Counted from the stretch's first letter, positions 16,188 through 23,614 are shown. The stretch is DNA of 64,000 bases from Planctomycetes bacterium syqfu (GCA_020974905.1 CP087563.1:310001-374000), one strand, 5' to 3'. A program made the numbers and translations. The notes: generated by a model from the letters alone, not told the origin.

Positions 16188-16460
16188 TTAATGTGACAAC
16201 GTGCTTGTTGGCACGATGTCGTAGAACACTTCACGGTGATGCTTCACACCCATGTATTGACAAATCAGGCGGTCAAACTGGCCTTGATGGTAAGGTTCAA
16301 GCTTGTCCCACGTTTCTTTCCAGATGCCAACTTTCAAACTGACGACACTCACAAAGACAATCATCGCATTGGCCTGAAGTTGTTTCATGCGATGCTCAAC
16401 ATCGCCAGATTCATCAGCGAGCACGTCAACAACTTTCTTGAATAAAGGTTCACTGACCAC
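16188..16460 (-). CDS. Phage protein of unknown function
   Basis: A 90-residue helical protein read from a GTG at 16,460 that has GGAGG nine bases upstream; no ATG fits better. It contains VVDVLADESGDVEHRMKQ and a hydrophobic stretch MIVFVSVVSLKVGIW. No family recognised. The gene follows its neighbour by 3 nt, so they are co-translated. Confidence 0.65.
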   Translation of the reverse strand: MVSEPLFKKVVDVLADESGDVEHRMKQLQANAMIVFVSVVSLKVGIWKETWDKLEPYHQGQFDRLICQYMGVKHHREVFYDIVPTSTLSH

Positions 16461-16463
16461 GCT

Positions 16464-16796
16464 TTACTTCCTCCCTACTTCAAGGTCTTCGATTTTTCGC
16501 TTTTGCTGATTAATGATGTCCATCAATCGGGTTACTTCGCCAAAATGGTTGTCCAGGATTCGGGCCACAATGCTGACTTGATGAGGTTCGATGTAGCCGT
16601 AGCTGCGTAAACATTCAGCAGCCTGGATGCTGTGCGGTTTTCCGTCCAATTGGGAGACATATTTGTCAAAAGCAACCACGACATCCACAGCATCGGCAGG
16701 CGGTATCCATCCGTCAGTAGACCCAGCCATGCTGAGCATGTTGATCATGCGATCAATAATGTTTGCTGCATTCGGATTGATCAAAGACAAACTCAT
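16464..16796 (-). CDS. Phage protein of unknown function
   Basis: A 110-residue protein (MSLSLINPNAANII), with helix-rich segments (DAVDVVVAFDKYVSQLD, AAECLRSYGY) and a C-terminal short coiled coil (IINQQKRKIEDLEVG). No domain recognised. It lies 14 nt downstream of csrA in the same leftward direction, so it may share csrA regulation. Confidence 0.7.
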   Translation of the reverse strand: MSLSLINPNAANIIDRMINMLSMAGSTDGWIPPADAVDVVVAFDKYVSQLDGKPHSIQAAECLRSYGYIEPHQVSIVARILDNHFGEVTRLMDIINQQKRKIEDLEVGRK

Positions 16797-16810
16797 TGGC
16801 TACTCCATAA

Positions 16811-17023
16811 TCAGTGGCTTGTCGTGGTGCGGACAACGCGATCTTGCTTCGGATTGGTGCCCTGCTTTTTGGCTTGGCGAATCTCCGCACGGTCAACGCT
16901 CACGTCGGCAGGCGCCTCAATACCCAGGCGGACTTTGTCACCTTGGATGCTGATGATCTTGACAATCACATCGTCACCGATGCAAATCTCTTCGCCGCTA
17001 CGTCTTGTCAGTCCTAATGGCAT
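16811..17023 (-). CDS. csrA: Phage-borne carbon storage regulator CsrA
   Basis: CsrA dimers bind GGA-containing hairpins in mRNA leaders to block or alter translation. The 70-residue product begins MPLGLTRRSGEEICIGDD and continues IVKIISIQGDKVRLGIEAP then DVSVDRAEI, matching the CsrA core strands, including the conserved Arg in LTRR and the RLGIEAP strand. A GGAGG lies five bases before the ATG. An open frame extends 126 codons upstream, but that part lacks CsrA similarity and overlaps strong hairpins, so it is rejected as coding. The prophage could use it to reprogram host translation or control its own early genes. Confidence 0.9.
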   Translation of the reverse strand: MPLGLTRRSGEEICIGDDVIVKIISIQGDKVRLGIEAPADVSVDRAEIRQAKKQGTNPKQDRVVRTTTSH

Positions 17024-17043
17024 GTCAGCCTCCATGCAAAAGT

Positions 17044-17082
17044 GTGTTGACGGGCCGGGGTTGATCAGTGACCCGTCAACAC
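17044..17082 (-). promoter_or_regulatory. Long hairpin immediately upstream of csrA
   Basis: A perfect 11-bp inverted repeat GTGTTGACGGG/CCCGTCAACAC (17,072-17,082 and 17,044-17,054 read leftward) with a 17-nt loop. It ends about 20 nt before the csrA start and is followed by ACACTTTTGC. It may act as terminator or attenuator, or shape CsrA binding near the csrA ribosome-binding site. Confidence 0.6.
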
Positions 17083-17090
17083 GTTGTAGG

Positions 17091-17140
17091 TAAAAAACAC
17101 CGCCGTCCCGAGGGTATGGGGCATCTACAGGACGGCGGTG
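17091..17140 (-). terminator. Strong rho-independent terminator in the csrA leader
   Basis: An 11-bp perfect stem CACCGCCGTCC/GGACGGCGGTG (17,130-17,140 and 17,098-17,108) is followed on the minus strand by six T. It sits 68 nt before the csrA start, so transcription into csrA from the upstream promoter would need read-through or antitermination. Confidence 0.75.
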
Positions 17141-17219
17141 GATCCGGGGTAAAGGAAAAGCCCAGCCGGATGTCATCACAGCAACCATCACGAAGCTGAC
17201 CGGCTGGCCTCGAGTTGTC

Positions 17220-17251
17220 GCCGCATCCAGCGGCATGTCCACATCCATGTA
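17220..17251 (-). promoter_or_regulatory. Candidate CsrA-binding site in the csrA leader
   Basis: Read leftward, 17,251-17,241 is TACATGGATGT, which differs from the known CsrA-binding consensus (RUACARGGAUGU) at one core position. Directly after it, GCCGC-TGGAT-GCGGC (17,234-17,220) forms a 5-bp hairpin with GGA in the loop, the presented form CsrA prefers. Autoregulation or titration of host CsrA is inferred. Confidence 0.5.
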
Positions 17252-17424
17252 AAAACCCGACGATCGCAAACGTGGCGAGTCGCCGGGCTTCCGGGGGCAA
17301 GTGTTGGACGTGATGGTCTGTGTGATTGACATGGTGAAAGTATTGCAGGGGGACTTTAATTTGTATGTGTACAACGTGTGTACTTCGGTGTGACTGCACA
17401 CGCCAACCTTTAATTTGCAATGGT

Positions 17425-17829
17425 TTAAGAGATAACATAACCATGCCCTGGCTTATTAATCACGCCAACGAGCTTTAGATTCCCGTCATTTTTCAGAAGT
17501 TTGCGGACGTAATCTGAAGACTTGTAACCAAAATGATCTGCAATCTCATCAGAAGTGATCGGACCTTTGTCTTCGATTAATTCGTAGATTGCGCGTTCCT
17601 GCTCTGTCAGTGATTCAAGTGATATCTCCGGTGTGAAGTTGTGCATGTCATCACCGCAACACCAGCAGCGATATGGGCGATTGCGCGTCTTTGTAAATTG
17701 CCAGTCCCGCGGATCAGTTGGAACATGTGCCCCGCAATGCGGGCACACTTGCTCATCCACCGTATGTAGCAGCGCTCCACGATTGCAATGGATATTAGAT
17801 ACCGTGGCTGTTAAAATAGACTCAGACAT
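17425..17829 (-). CDS. Zinc-ribbon / winged-helix early regulator
   Basis: The first gene of the leftward early operon, 134 residues from the ATG at 17,829 (GGGAGG seven bases upstream; an ATG two codons earlier is also possible). It has CPHCGAH and CWCCGDD, a four-Cys zinc ribbon at about residues 27-60, then LTEQERAIYELIEDKG and ITSDEIADHFGYKSSDYVRKLL, a winged helix. Opposite orientation to the XRE repressor gene and first position suggest an early transcription regulator. Confidence 0.72.
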   Translation of the reverse strand: MSESILTATVSNIHCNRGALLHTVDEQVCPHCGAHVPTDPRDWQFTKTRNRPYRCWCCGDDMHNFTPEISLESLTEQERAIYELIEDKGPITSDEIADHFGYKSSDYVRKLLKNDGNLKLVGVINKPGHGYVIS

Positions 17830-17895
17830 GTGCATACCTCCCAACAAGGTCGTGCGTGTTTAGAGCCTGATTGAAGGTGCAAACTTTAGTCAGGC

Positions 17896-17930
17896 TTGTT
17901 TTTCTCCGATCATTATCTATAATCGTAGAT
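17896..17930 (+). promoter_or_regulatory. Repressor promoter with palindromic operator
   Basis: -35 TTGTTT (17,896-17,901), 16-bp spacer, perfect -10 TATAAT (17,918-17,923), 34 nt before the XRE gene. An inverted repeat ATCTA-TAATCG-TAGAT (17,915-17,930) covers both opposing -10 elements and is the likely operator of the switch. Confidence 0.65.
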
Positions 17931-17940
17931 AAAAAATCAA
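17912..17940 (-). promoter_or_regulatory. Leftward early promoter
   Basis: Read leftward: -35 TTGATT (17,940-17,935), 17-bp spacer, -10 GATAAT (17,917-17,912). It would drive the early operon starting at 17,829. Its -10 abuts the -10 of the rightward repressor promoter. Confidence 0.65.
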
Positions 17941-17956
17941 CACTTAAGGAGAAAAC

Positions 17957-18157
17957 ATGGGAAACTTTTTTCGGCAATTGACAAAGAACCGTATGGATGA
18001 AATGGGATTGACCCAGCAGGAGGTCGCTAAAATGGCAGAAATGACACAGCCTCAGCTTTGTGCTTATTTGTCCGGCAAAAAAAACAGCATCACTGATGAC
18101 ACAGTTGAGAAACTCTGCAACGCCCTCGGTATCGACCTGAACAAACTCAAAGATTGA
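17957..18157 (+). CDS. XRE-family HTH regulator, candidate prophage repressor
   Basis: A 66-residue protein made of one XRE/Cro helix-turn-helix: MGLTQQEVAKMAEMTQPQL followed by YLSGKKNSITDDTVEKLCNALG. AAGGAG is placed eight bases before the ATG. It is transcribed away from the early operon, over a shared promoter and operator region, so it is likely the CI- or Cro-like element of the lysogeny switch. It lacks the C-terminal dimerisation/cleavage domain of full-length CI, so induction by self-cleavage is unlikely. Confidence 0.85.
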   Translation: MGNFFRQLTKNRMDEMGLTQQEVAKMAEMTQPQLCAYLSGKKNSITDDTVEKLCNALGIDLNKLKD

Positions 18158-18455
18158 AATGCATTCCCTTGCTGGCCCCATACTCGCATCATGCGGCATG
18201 CCCGGATCGTGAGTCAACAGCATTACTCAAGCCCCTGATAAAAAGACCCCACACTGCCATGGACTTAAAGCGTATACCCTGTCAATTACCTGGTGTCTCA
18301 ACATGATGAGACTGCGACGAAAAATCGCTTTATATGGGGTTTCATCGAATACCTGGCAGGCACGACGGGCTGGCAGAACGATAAAATGATTGACACCCCA
18401 GAGACGGCGCGGGAGGATGAAGGAATACTCACAATTGCAACTACCGGGAGAGTTC
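18158..18455 (+). other. Spacer with hairpins, no gene recognised
   Basis: No convincing frame lies here. GTCTCA-ACATGA-TGAGAC (18,295-18,312) is a perfect 6-bp hairpin, followed by GCGA-CGAAAAA-TCGC and TTTAT, which could end the repressor message. A TTGACA at 18,390 has no good -10 partner. Confidence 0.4.
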
Positions 18456-18737
18456 ATGGCAACTAAACTTCCATTTCTTGAATGGAGCGCAAATCGTATT
18501 GGACAATGCGCTGGCCAGTTTCGAATAGTTAAGCGCAAAATCAGAGGACATTCAAATAACGTTCTCAAGCGTTTTGTTGAATTGCCTGCAAACATCGCAA
18601 TGCATAAAGGGCACGGTAAGAAAAATCACTGGCGGGCAGTTTGCTGGATTTGTCTTTTTCTTCCGCCTGGATGGTTCCTATGGATGACGATGTTAATTAA
18701 AGCCAGTAGGTTAAACGACAGAGGAGACAAATCATGA
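18456..18737 (+). CDS. Small membrane protein of the lysogeny cassette
   Basis: A 93-residue basic protein starting MATKLPFLEWSANRIG, with a hydrophobic span near the C-terminus (VCWICLFLPPGWFLWMTMLI). GGGAG precedes the ATG by six bases; frames starting further upstream lack support. Its stop overlaps the start of the secreted-protein gene (ATGA), so both are co-expressed. Its place behind the repressor suggests expression from the prophage, as for superinfection-exclusion or conversion proteins; no family recognised. Confidence 0.6.
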   Translation: MATKLPFLEWSANRIGQCAGQFRIVKRKIRGHSNNVLKRFVELPANIAMHKGHGKKNHWRAVCWICLFLPPGWFLWMTMLIKASRLNDRGDKS

Positions 18738-19405
18738 TCGCACGAATTGCAATTATTTTCGCACTGATGGCTGCAACGTGTTTTGCTGAGGCCAAGCCAT
18801 TCGACGAGCAGCCCAGGAACACGCAGAATCTTTTCAAGCGTTACGCCAAGGACTTTATTGTTGTGGGTGAGAAGCAGTTTTATGTTGGCGTGTGGATCGA
18901 TTCTCAAACAAGACGGGGCGACCAGTACGAATCTAACGAAACGCCTTTATTGTTTGATCCAACAATTAAACAGGGGACACCAAAACCAGAAAATGCAATA
19001 TCAAATGCATCTGGAGAAAAAATTTACAATCAAGAGGTTACATATATAAAGCAGTTAGATCAGGGATATTTTGTTCTTCTCTATCAAAATGCATTAGCTT
19101 CAAAGTTCATTGTCGGTGATCCACCAAAAGTTTCAGGTAATGGGGATCATGAGTACGTTTGGATAAAAAAGGTAGAGGGAAAAAAGAAGTACTATTCTTC
19201 GAATGGCAATGTTACTGATATTCCGATGTACAAAGAAATTGACGTATTGAACTATTACAAACATCCCGAACCCGAACAACTCTTCCAATACTACATTGAT
19301 CACAATCTATCAGAATTCCCCCGCTTTCAACCTCGCCGCAAAGATGGCGAATGGACGTGGATCAACCGGCCGTTGAAAGTTCGGATTGAGGAAGTTGAGA
19401 AATAA
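18734..19405 (+). CDS. Secreted protein of unknown function, candidate lysogenic conversion gene
   Basis: The 223-residue product has a clean signal peptide (MIARIAIIFALMAATCFAEA, likely cut after Ala20) and a Tyr/Lys/Asn-rich mature part with strand-like segments (QFYVGVWID, YFVLLYQNALASKFIVG) and WTWINRPLKVRIEE at the end. The middle (18,950-19,260) is clearly more AT-rich than its surroundings, hinting at separate origin. No family recognised. The ATG follows GAGGAGACAAATC. Confidence 0.7.
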   Translation: MIARIAIIFALMAATCFAEAKPFDEQPRNTQNLFKRYAKDFIVVGEKQFYVGVWIDSQTRRGDQYESNETPLLFDPTIKQGTPKPENAISNASGEKIYNQEVTYIKQLDQGYFVLLYQNALASKFIVGDPPKVSGNGDHEYVWIKKVEGKKKYYSSNGNVTDIPMYKEIDVLNYYKHPEPEQLFQYYIDHNLSEFPRFQPRRKDGEWTWINRPLKVRIEEVEK

Positions 19406-19427
19406 TCCGATATTTTGAATATTGGTG

Positions 19428-19455
19428 TTGACATTCAAATTGGTTGGCCTATAAT
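19428..19455 (+). promoter_or_regulatory. Consensus sigma-70 promoter
   Basis: TTGACA (19,428-19,433), 16-bp spacer, TATAAT (19,450-19,455): both boxes are perfect. It stands 57 nt before the gene at 19,512 and should be active in the lysogen unless repressed. Confidence 0.8.
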
Positions 19456-19511
19456 TATGGCAGATGAGTCAATGAGACTCACAAAGACAAACGCTGAATT
19501 AGGACACAGCC

Positions 19512-19904
19512 ATGAAAACCATCACCGAACAGCAGATCAATGACTGGGCAGAACAGATCGCAGGCGCAGGCTCAGACTTTGAAGCATCTAGCGTTGAAGA
19601 TTGTGACAAGGCTCGTGAAGTTTTTGACGCACAAGTTGACATGATGATCAATGCCGTGGCTGCCGCGTTTGAATTGACCACAACACAAGATTACGACTCC
19701 ATGACAAGTCGCTACGTCGATTTCTGGGGAGTCGATGAAGATGGTGATGAGGAAAGCAAGTTTCAGATCCGCGTCAGCAACCACAAAATGCGATACTCTG
19801 GCCCGGTAACAAGCATTGAAACGACCAATTCAGCCAAGCTGGTGAAGATCGGAATCCAGACCATCATTGAAGAAGCTGAAAATGCAACTTGCCAACAAGC
19901 CTAA
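19512..19904 (+). CDS. Acidic protein of the lysogeny cassette
   Basis: A 130-residue acidic protein starting MKTITEQQINDWAEQ, mostly helical at the N-terminus, with YVDFWGVDEDGDEESKFQIRVSNH, a strand-rich middle. No family recognised. It has its own perfect promoter and its own terminator, so it is a monocistronic unit probably expressed in the lysogen. AGGA lies upstream of the ATG. Confidence 0.75.
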   Translation: MKTITEQQINDWAEQIAGAGSDFEASSVEDCDKAREVFDAQVDMMINAVAAAFELTTTQDYDSMTSRYVDFWGVDEDGDEESKFQIRVSNHKMRYSGPVTSIETTNSAKLVKIGIQTIIEEAENATCQQA

Positions 19905-19908
19905 TTTG

Positions 19909-19983
19909 GCGTCCCGTCCGTCACCAAGCTGGTTGGGTTGATTACACGCTTCCTTATAGCTGCGACGGGCGGGCGTCTTTTTT
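19909..19983 (+). terminator. Rho-independent terminator
   Basis: GTCCCGTCCGTC and GACGGGCGGGCGTC pair across a long loop, followed by TTTTTTATT, just after the acidic-protein gene. The loop has an internal CCAA/TTGG stem. Confidence 0.65.
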
Positions 19984-19986
19984 ATT

Positions 19987-20181
19987 ATGACAGACAAACA
20001 AGAAAATAGAGGCGGTGCGAGGAAAGGCGCAGGCAGGCCACGTAAGCGGCCAGAAGATCAAGTGCGCCTATCAACCACTGTCAGGCCGGAAACCCGCGAC
20101 CGGCTCAAAGCGTTGGCCGACCAGCAAGGCTGTACGATCGGCGACATTCTCGACAAAAATTTCAGTGTCAAAGGAAAATAA
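19987..20181 (+). CDS. Small ribbon-helix-helix-like DNA-binding protein
   Basis: A 64-residue basic protein: Arg/Lys/Gly-rich tail (GGARKGAGRPRKRPEDQ), a single strand (VRLSTTVRPETRD), and two helices (RLKALADQQG, TIGDILDKNF). That is the pattern of small ribbon-helix-helix regulators. It starts 3 nt after the upstream terminator T-run, so its own transcript may depend on read-through or an unseen promoter. A role in cassette regulation is inferred. Confidence 0.65.
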   Translation: MTDKQENRGGARKGAGRPRKRPEDQVRLSTTVRPETRDRLKALADQQGCTIGDILDKNFSVKGK

Positions 20182-20182
20182 C

Positions 20183-20389
20183 ATGTTCCAGCAAATTACC
20201 ACTGCTGTCTCGATGGCAGCCAAGCACACCGCCAAACAGTTGATCGTTGATTTTCTCAGTGATCCAAAAAACCGTCGCGCGATTGAACGCTCGGTTCATG
20301 ACGGATGCAAGGCTGCGTTGAATCGTGCCTGGATGGAAATTGATCAGCGTCTTAACCGCGTCAATGATTCGCCAGCGATTGCAGATTAA
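20183..20389 (+). CDS. Small helical protein
   Basis: A 68-residue protein starting MFQQITTAVSMAAKHTAK, with SDPKNRRAIERSVHDGCKAAL and AWMEIDQRLNRVND. The ATG is one base past the stop of the preceding gene and follows AAAGGA by seven bases; the longer frame upstream is a shadow. No family recognised. Confidence 0.6.
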   Translation: MFQQITTAVSMAAKHTAKQLIVDFLSDPKNRRAIERSVHDGCKAALNRAWMEIDQRLNRVNDSPAIAD

Positions 20390-20541
20390 AGCCCTAATTT
20401 TTTTTGGGTATCCTGCATAAAGAAAGGAAGTTACACATCTTGACACCAACCCCTGCGGACAAACACCCCCTATCCCCATAAGGACCCAACACTTATATCA
20501 ATCACACTCTTTGTGAGTGCGGAATAAGACACAAATAACGG

Positions 20542-20628
20542 TCACCTCATCACCCCCAACACCAACCACACCCCAGCCAGCCAAAGCAGCACCTCAACCA
20601 CTTCGCGCCAGTTGATGTGGGGTTTCAC
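20542..20628 (-). CDS. Possible tiny membrane protein (28 aa, GTG start)
   Basis: From a GTG the frame encodes KPHINWREVVEVLLWLAG followed by VWLVLGVMR, an amphipathic start and one membrane span. It lies just after the metallophosphoesterase gene in the late direction. No good ribosome-binding site is visible. The rest of 20,390-20,637 shows no gene. Confidence 0.35.
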   Translation of the reverse strand: MKPHINWREVVEVLLWLAGVWLVLGVMR

Positions 20629-20637
20629 AAGGTGACG

Positions 20638-21528
20638 CTAATTGACTTGGTGTCTCGTGAAAAGTCCACACGCAGCACCGCCCCGCCCTGCCCCCCCAGG
20701 TTTCATTGCTCGGTCGGCTGCATAGTTTCCCCGTCTACCGTGCTTGGCGATGCTCTGTGGCGTCTGCTGGCCGTATGTGTCCATGTATGCACCAGTGACA
20801 ATGTTTCGGCGTTGCTTGGCAACGATGTTGCCGCCTGCATCCATGCTCATGACCGTGTCGTGCGTGGTGACGCGATTGTGTGTGTGGCCTGTCCAGATGA
20901 TGTCCACACCTTCAACCCAATTGCCCATGCGAAACAGGTTTGGTAAGCCCTGAGATACCGGTGATGCCCCACCGCTGCCATGATGGTAGAAGATGCGGAG
21001 CGACTGCCGTGAGTTCCCGCCCTTGCACTGGAAGCTGTACCGGACAATGCCGCAATAACCGCCGTGGTGAATCACATGGTCTTTGGCTGTGATGGCTGGT
21101 TTGAGTTTGTCTATCAGCATGGCAACCAGATCAACCGAACCGTATTTCTCGATACTTGTCTCATGGTTTCCGACGCCAATCATGTCGATGATTTCGGCAT
21201 AAGGTGACAGGATTTCAAACGCCCAATCAACCGCAGCATTCAGGATGTCATCTCGCCCATGCAAGCGGCTGTGAATCGCAGTAGGTGAAAATCGTTTCGC
21301 ATCCTTGGTGATGATCGCATCGAACACATCGCCATTGATCATGACACGCCAACCGTTTTGCTTGGCAATCTCAAGTTCGGCTTGGATCAGCCTGTAATTG
21401 ACTGTCGGTGCGCCAATGTGCAGATCGCTCATCAGGTGGACATAAAACGACGATCCAGCTTTGTATGTTCGCTTGGGCATGATGACTGGGGTGATGCCGC
21501 CAAGGATTTGCGTGCTACTTGCTACCAT
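20638..21528 (-). CDS. Metallophosphoesterase (calcineurin-like)
   Basis: A 296-residue enzyme with SDLHIGA (motif D-x-H), INGDVFD (GD-x2-D), GVGNHET (GNH), an isolated H in FYHHGSGG, and WTGHTHNRV (GH-x-H): all metal-binding motifs in order. Substrate is unknown; phage versions may act on nucleic acids or nucleotides. The ATG at 21,528 follows GGAGACAACA, preferred over a start 17 codons upstream. It is the last clear gene of the leftward late operon, past the tail genes. Confidence 0.85.
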   Translation of the reverse strand: MVASSTQILGGITPVIMPKRTYKAGSSFYVHLMSDLHIGAPTVNYRLIQAELEIAKQNGWRVMINGDVFDAIITKDAKRFSPTAIHSRLHGRDDILNAAVDWAFEILSPYAEIIDMIGVGNHETSIEKYGSVDLVAMLIDKLKPAITAKDHVIHHGGYCGIVRYSFQCKGGNSRQSLRIFYHHGSGGASPVSQGLPNLFRMGNWVEGVDIIWTGHTHNRVTTHDTVMSMDAGGNIVAKQRRNIVTGAYMDTYGQQTPQSIAKHGRRGNYAADRAMKPGGAGRGGAACGLFTRHQVN

Positions 21529-21910
21529 TGTTGTCTCCTGTTCTCTCACTGCTCCACTTCCCATGCGGACAAGCTTCACCAGCCAGTGTTATTTTCTTTT
21601 TGAGCCAACACCCACATTCGGAGCATCGCCGGATATCGCCATGTGCGTCGAGTTGCACCAATGGACATGCTTTGCAGATCGCACGTCTGTTGGCCTGTGT
21701 GGACTCGCTGCACTGATCGATACCGAGTGTCGCTTTGGCCAGTCCTGCGGCGCCGTGGGCTATTCTGGATAGACCGGTTGGCTGTTTGGGTTCGCGCGGC
21801 TCGTGCGTCATTTCAACCACCTCGTTTTGATCGTTCCAGACGATGCGGAACTTGCCGAACTGGGTGTCGCCTTCGAGTAGGCGACCGTTTTGGTGTGGTT
21901 TGTAGATCAT
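21515..21910 (-). CDS. Zinc-finger protein of the tail region
   Basis: A 131-residue protein with a C-terminal Cys cluster: ICKACPLVQ, RRCSECGCWLKK, and GEACPHGKW, enough for one or two zinc sites. The N-terminal half begins MIYKPHQNGRLLEGD. Proteins with this RC-x2-CGC-x-L and CP-x-GKW ending occur near phage tail-tip genes; their function is unknown to me. It overlaps both neighbours. Confidence 0.72.
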   Translation of the reverse strand: MIYKPHQNGRLLEGDTQFGKFRIVWNDQNEVVEMTHEPREPKQPTGLSRIAHGAAGLAKATLGIDQCSESTQANRRAICKACPLVQLDAHGDIRRCSECGCWLKKKITLAGEACPHGKWSSERTGDNNGSK

Positions 21911-22947
21911 GATATTTCAACAGTGACTGTGCCACCATATCCTGCATTATTGGCTCTACCGCCATCGCAAGTTGTCTGGCAGTTGCAAAGAACAAAATCG
22001 TTGTTCGCGGGATTGTTGGCATTAACGTTGTTATTGAAAAATAAATTAAAATAACACGTGTTCTCTTGGTAATGCCAATATAGAAAGCTTGGGCATGAAT
22101 CTGGAAGCATCTGTGCACGAATCACGCTGCTGTACGTCCATCCCGTATATGACGGTATAGTGTTAATTGTGACAATGATCCTGAAGTCCGCATTGATGCT
22201 CGATTCATTAAAAGTTGCTTGAAGACCAAGTGACGAACTGTCGATTGTAAACGTGCACCCAGGCTCAGAAGCAATTGACGCCATTTGGTAAGCACCGTTA
22301 ATGTCTCCAGAAAATCGAGAGTAGTATGTTTCAGGACAACATGGACCACCTGCGTCCACAACCCCACAACCTACTGTTACACCTGAAAATGTAACAGTTA
22401 TATCAGAGGGTGTGATTTTATCCACATCATCACCAGTGACATATTCATCGATCAAAGAAATGTCAACATGATTTGCCCCATCTGGTATGCCCTCCAGCAA
22501 TGAGGGGTTGCTGTTTACACGATATTTATTCCCATTGTATACGCTATAGTATGTGCTGATTTTGCTTTCATAATCCTCTCTGTTTGCTATGATTAAACTA
22601 GCTTTAACGCACTCATCTGGCCTAAGTACGATGTACTTGTTACAGCATCCAGAATTACTTGGGTTGATCAAATCAGCTGCATCAGTGATGTTGCTTCCTG
22701 CTGGAGGCGTTCCGTCTAAAAGTGTTGTTCGCATACATCTATCTATTGCTGTCCATCGATAATACGGATATACGGCGCCTGTTTGAGCAATTAGGTTACT
22801 TTCTTTGACGTACACGATCTGGCTATCTGTGTATTGACAGTCGGATGACAACCTCCACCATGTATCACAACACCCGCACCCCAACGCCAAATGACCATTA
22901 GGGCCAAGTGCAAGATGACCGCTTGCTGTTCTTCCAAGGTGTGGCAT
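21907..22947 (-). CDS. Cys-rich virion or tail-tip protein
   Basis: A 346-residue protein starting MPHLGRTASGHLALG, with many Cys (CGCCDTWW, GCCNKY, GGPCCPETYY, CNCQTTC) and Asn/Ser/Thr-rich beta-like segments in the C-terminal half. GGAGG precedes the ATG at 22,947. No domain recognised; position between the tail proteins and the zinc-finger gene suggests a tail-tip or adhesin function. The Cys pairs might form disulfides or bind metal. Confidence 0.65.
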   Translation of the reverse strand: MPHLGRTASGHLALGPNGHLALGCGCCDTWWRLSSDCQYTDSQIVYVKESNLIAQTGAVYPYYRWTAIDRCMRTTLLDGTPPAGSNITDAADLINPSNSGCCNKYIVLRPDECVKASLIIANREDYESKISTYYSVYNGNKYRVNSNPSLLEGIPDGANHVDISLIDEYVTGDDVDKITPSDITVTFSGVTVGCGVVDAGGPCCPETYYSRFSGDINGAYQMASIASEPGCTFTIDSSSLGLQATFNESSINADFRIIVTINTIPSYTGWTYSSVIRAQMLPDSCPSFLYWHYQENTCYFNLFFNNNVNANNPANNDFVLCNCQTTCDGGRANNAGYGGTVTVEIS

Positions 22948-23612
22948 CAGGAGCAATCCTCCGGCGAATCAATTTCATACCGGGTTTCGCCAGACACCGA
23001 CACAAGCTGTCCTGCTGTGTTGAACGTCAAGTCGCGGGAATAGCCGTAGAGAATCGGTGTTTCGGCGGTATCGTCAAAGTAGGTGCGGGTCTGGACGGTG
23101 AGGGTAACCGGCGTGCCATCGCTGATATTCCACTCGGTCGTGTCTGCGGCAAGCGTGCCCTCGCCGGATACGGTCAGGTCGGTTGGGGAGTCAACCGATC
23201 CGATCCTGGAGTCAAAATAAAACACAGGGTTATTTGACGAATCTAAACCGCCAAGCATGACACGGACCTTTGTGCCTACAAGCACCTGGTCAGTTTCTGC
23301 GACATCGTAAGCGTAGTCGCTGGTATATGCAGGCGAGGCGTCTGTCAGACCGCCTGAGCCATCTGGCTGCAATCGCTTGAAGCTGTATCGGCCTGATCCG
23401 TTGTTGGCTGTTATCTCAGCCCACCAACCACTTGAGTTGGCGAGCGTACCAGGCGAAACGCCGGCAAGTGAAATTATCAAATCTTCGCCGGACTGTGTGG
23501 CTAAAATCCCGTTGCCACCGAGAATGCGTCTTGGCTGTGCATTCTTTGAGGCGTTGAGCCATGATGCGAGGATATCGCTACCGCGTTGGATGTCATCAGG
23601 ACGTTCAGGCAT
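22947..23612 (-). CDS. Tail-associated protein of unknown function
   Basis: A 221-residue protein starting MPERPDDIQRGSDILASWL, then a beta-rich body (RILGGNGILATQSGEDLIISL, KVRVMLGGLDS, GSVDSPTDLTVSGEG). Such N-termini (GSDILASWLNA) are seen on phage tail or neck appendage proteins with a DIQ-helix. It overlaps the next gene by a TGATG junction. Confidence 0.65.
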   Translation of the reverse strand: MPERPDDIQRGSDILASWLNASKNAQPRRILGGNGILATQSGEDLIISLAGVSPGTLANSSGWWAEITANNGSGRYSFKRLQPDGSGGLTDASPAYTSDYAYDVAETDQVLVGTKVRVMLGGLDSSNNPVFYFDSRIGSVDSPTDLTVSGEGTLAADTTEWNISDGTPVTLTVQTRTYFDDTAETPILYGYSRDLTFNTAGQLVSVSGETRYEIDSPEDCS

Positions 23613-23614
23613 GA

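Noticed and set aside
17024-17401. An open frame of 126 codons fused upstream of csrA
   Set aside because: It overlaps three long hairpins, has no similarity to CsrA and has odd composition. The csrA ribosome-binding site shows the true start at 17,023.
18227-18595. A 122-residue open frame on the minus strand opposite the lysogeny cassette
   Set aside because: It overlaps the better supported rightward membrane protein and has no ribosome-binding site or family features.
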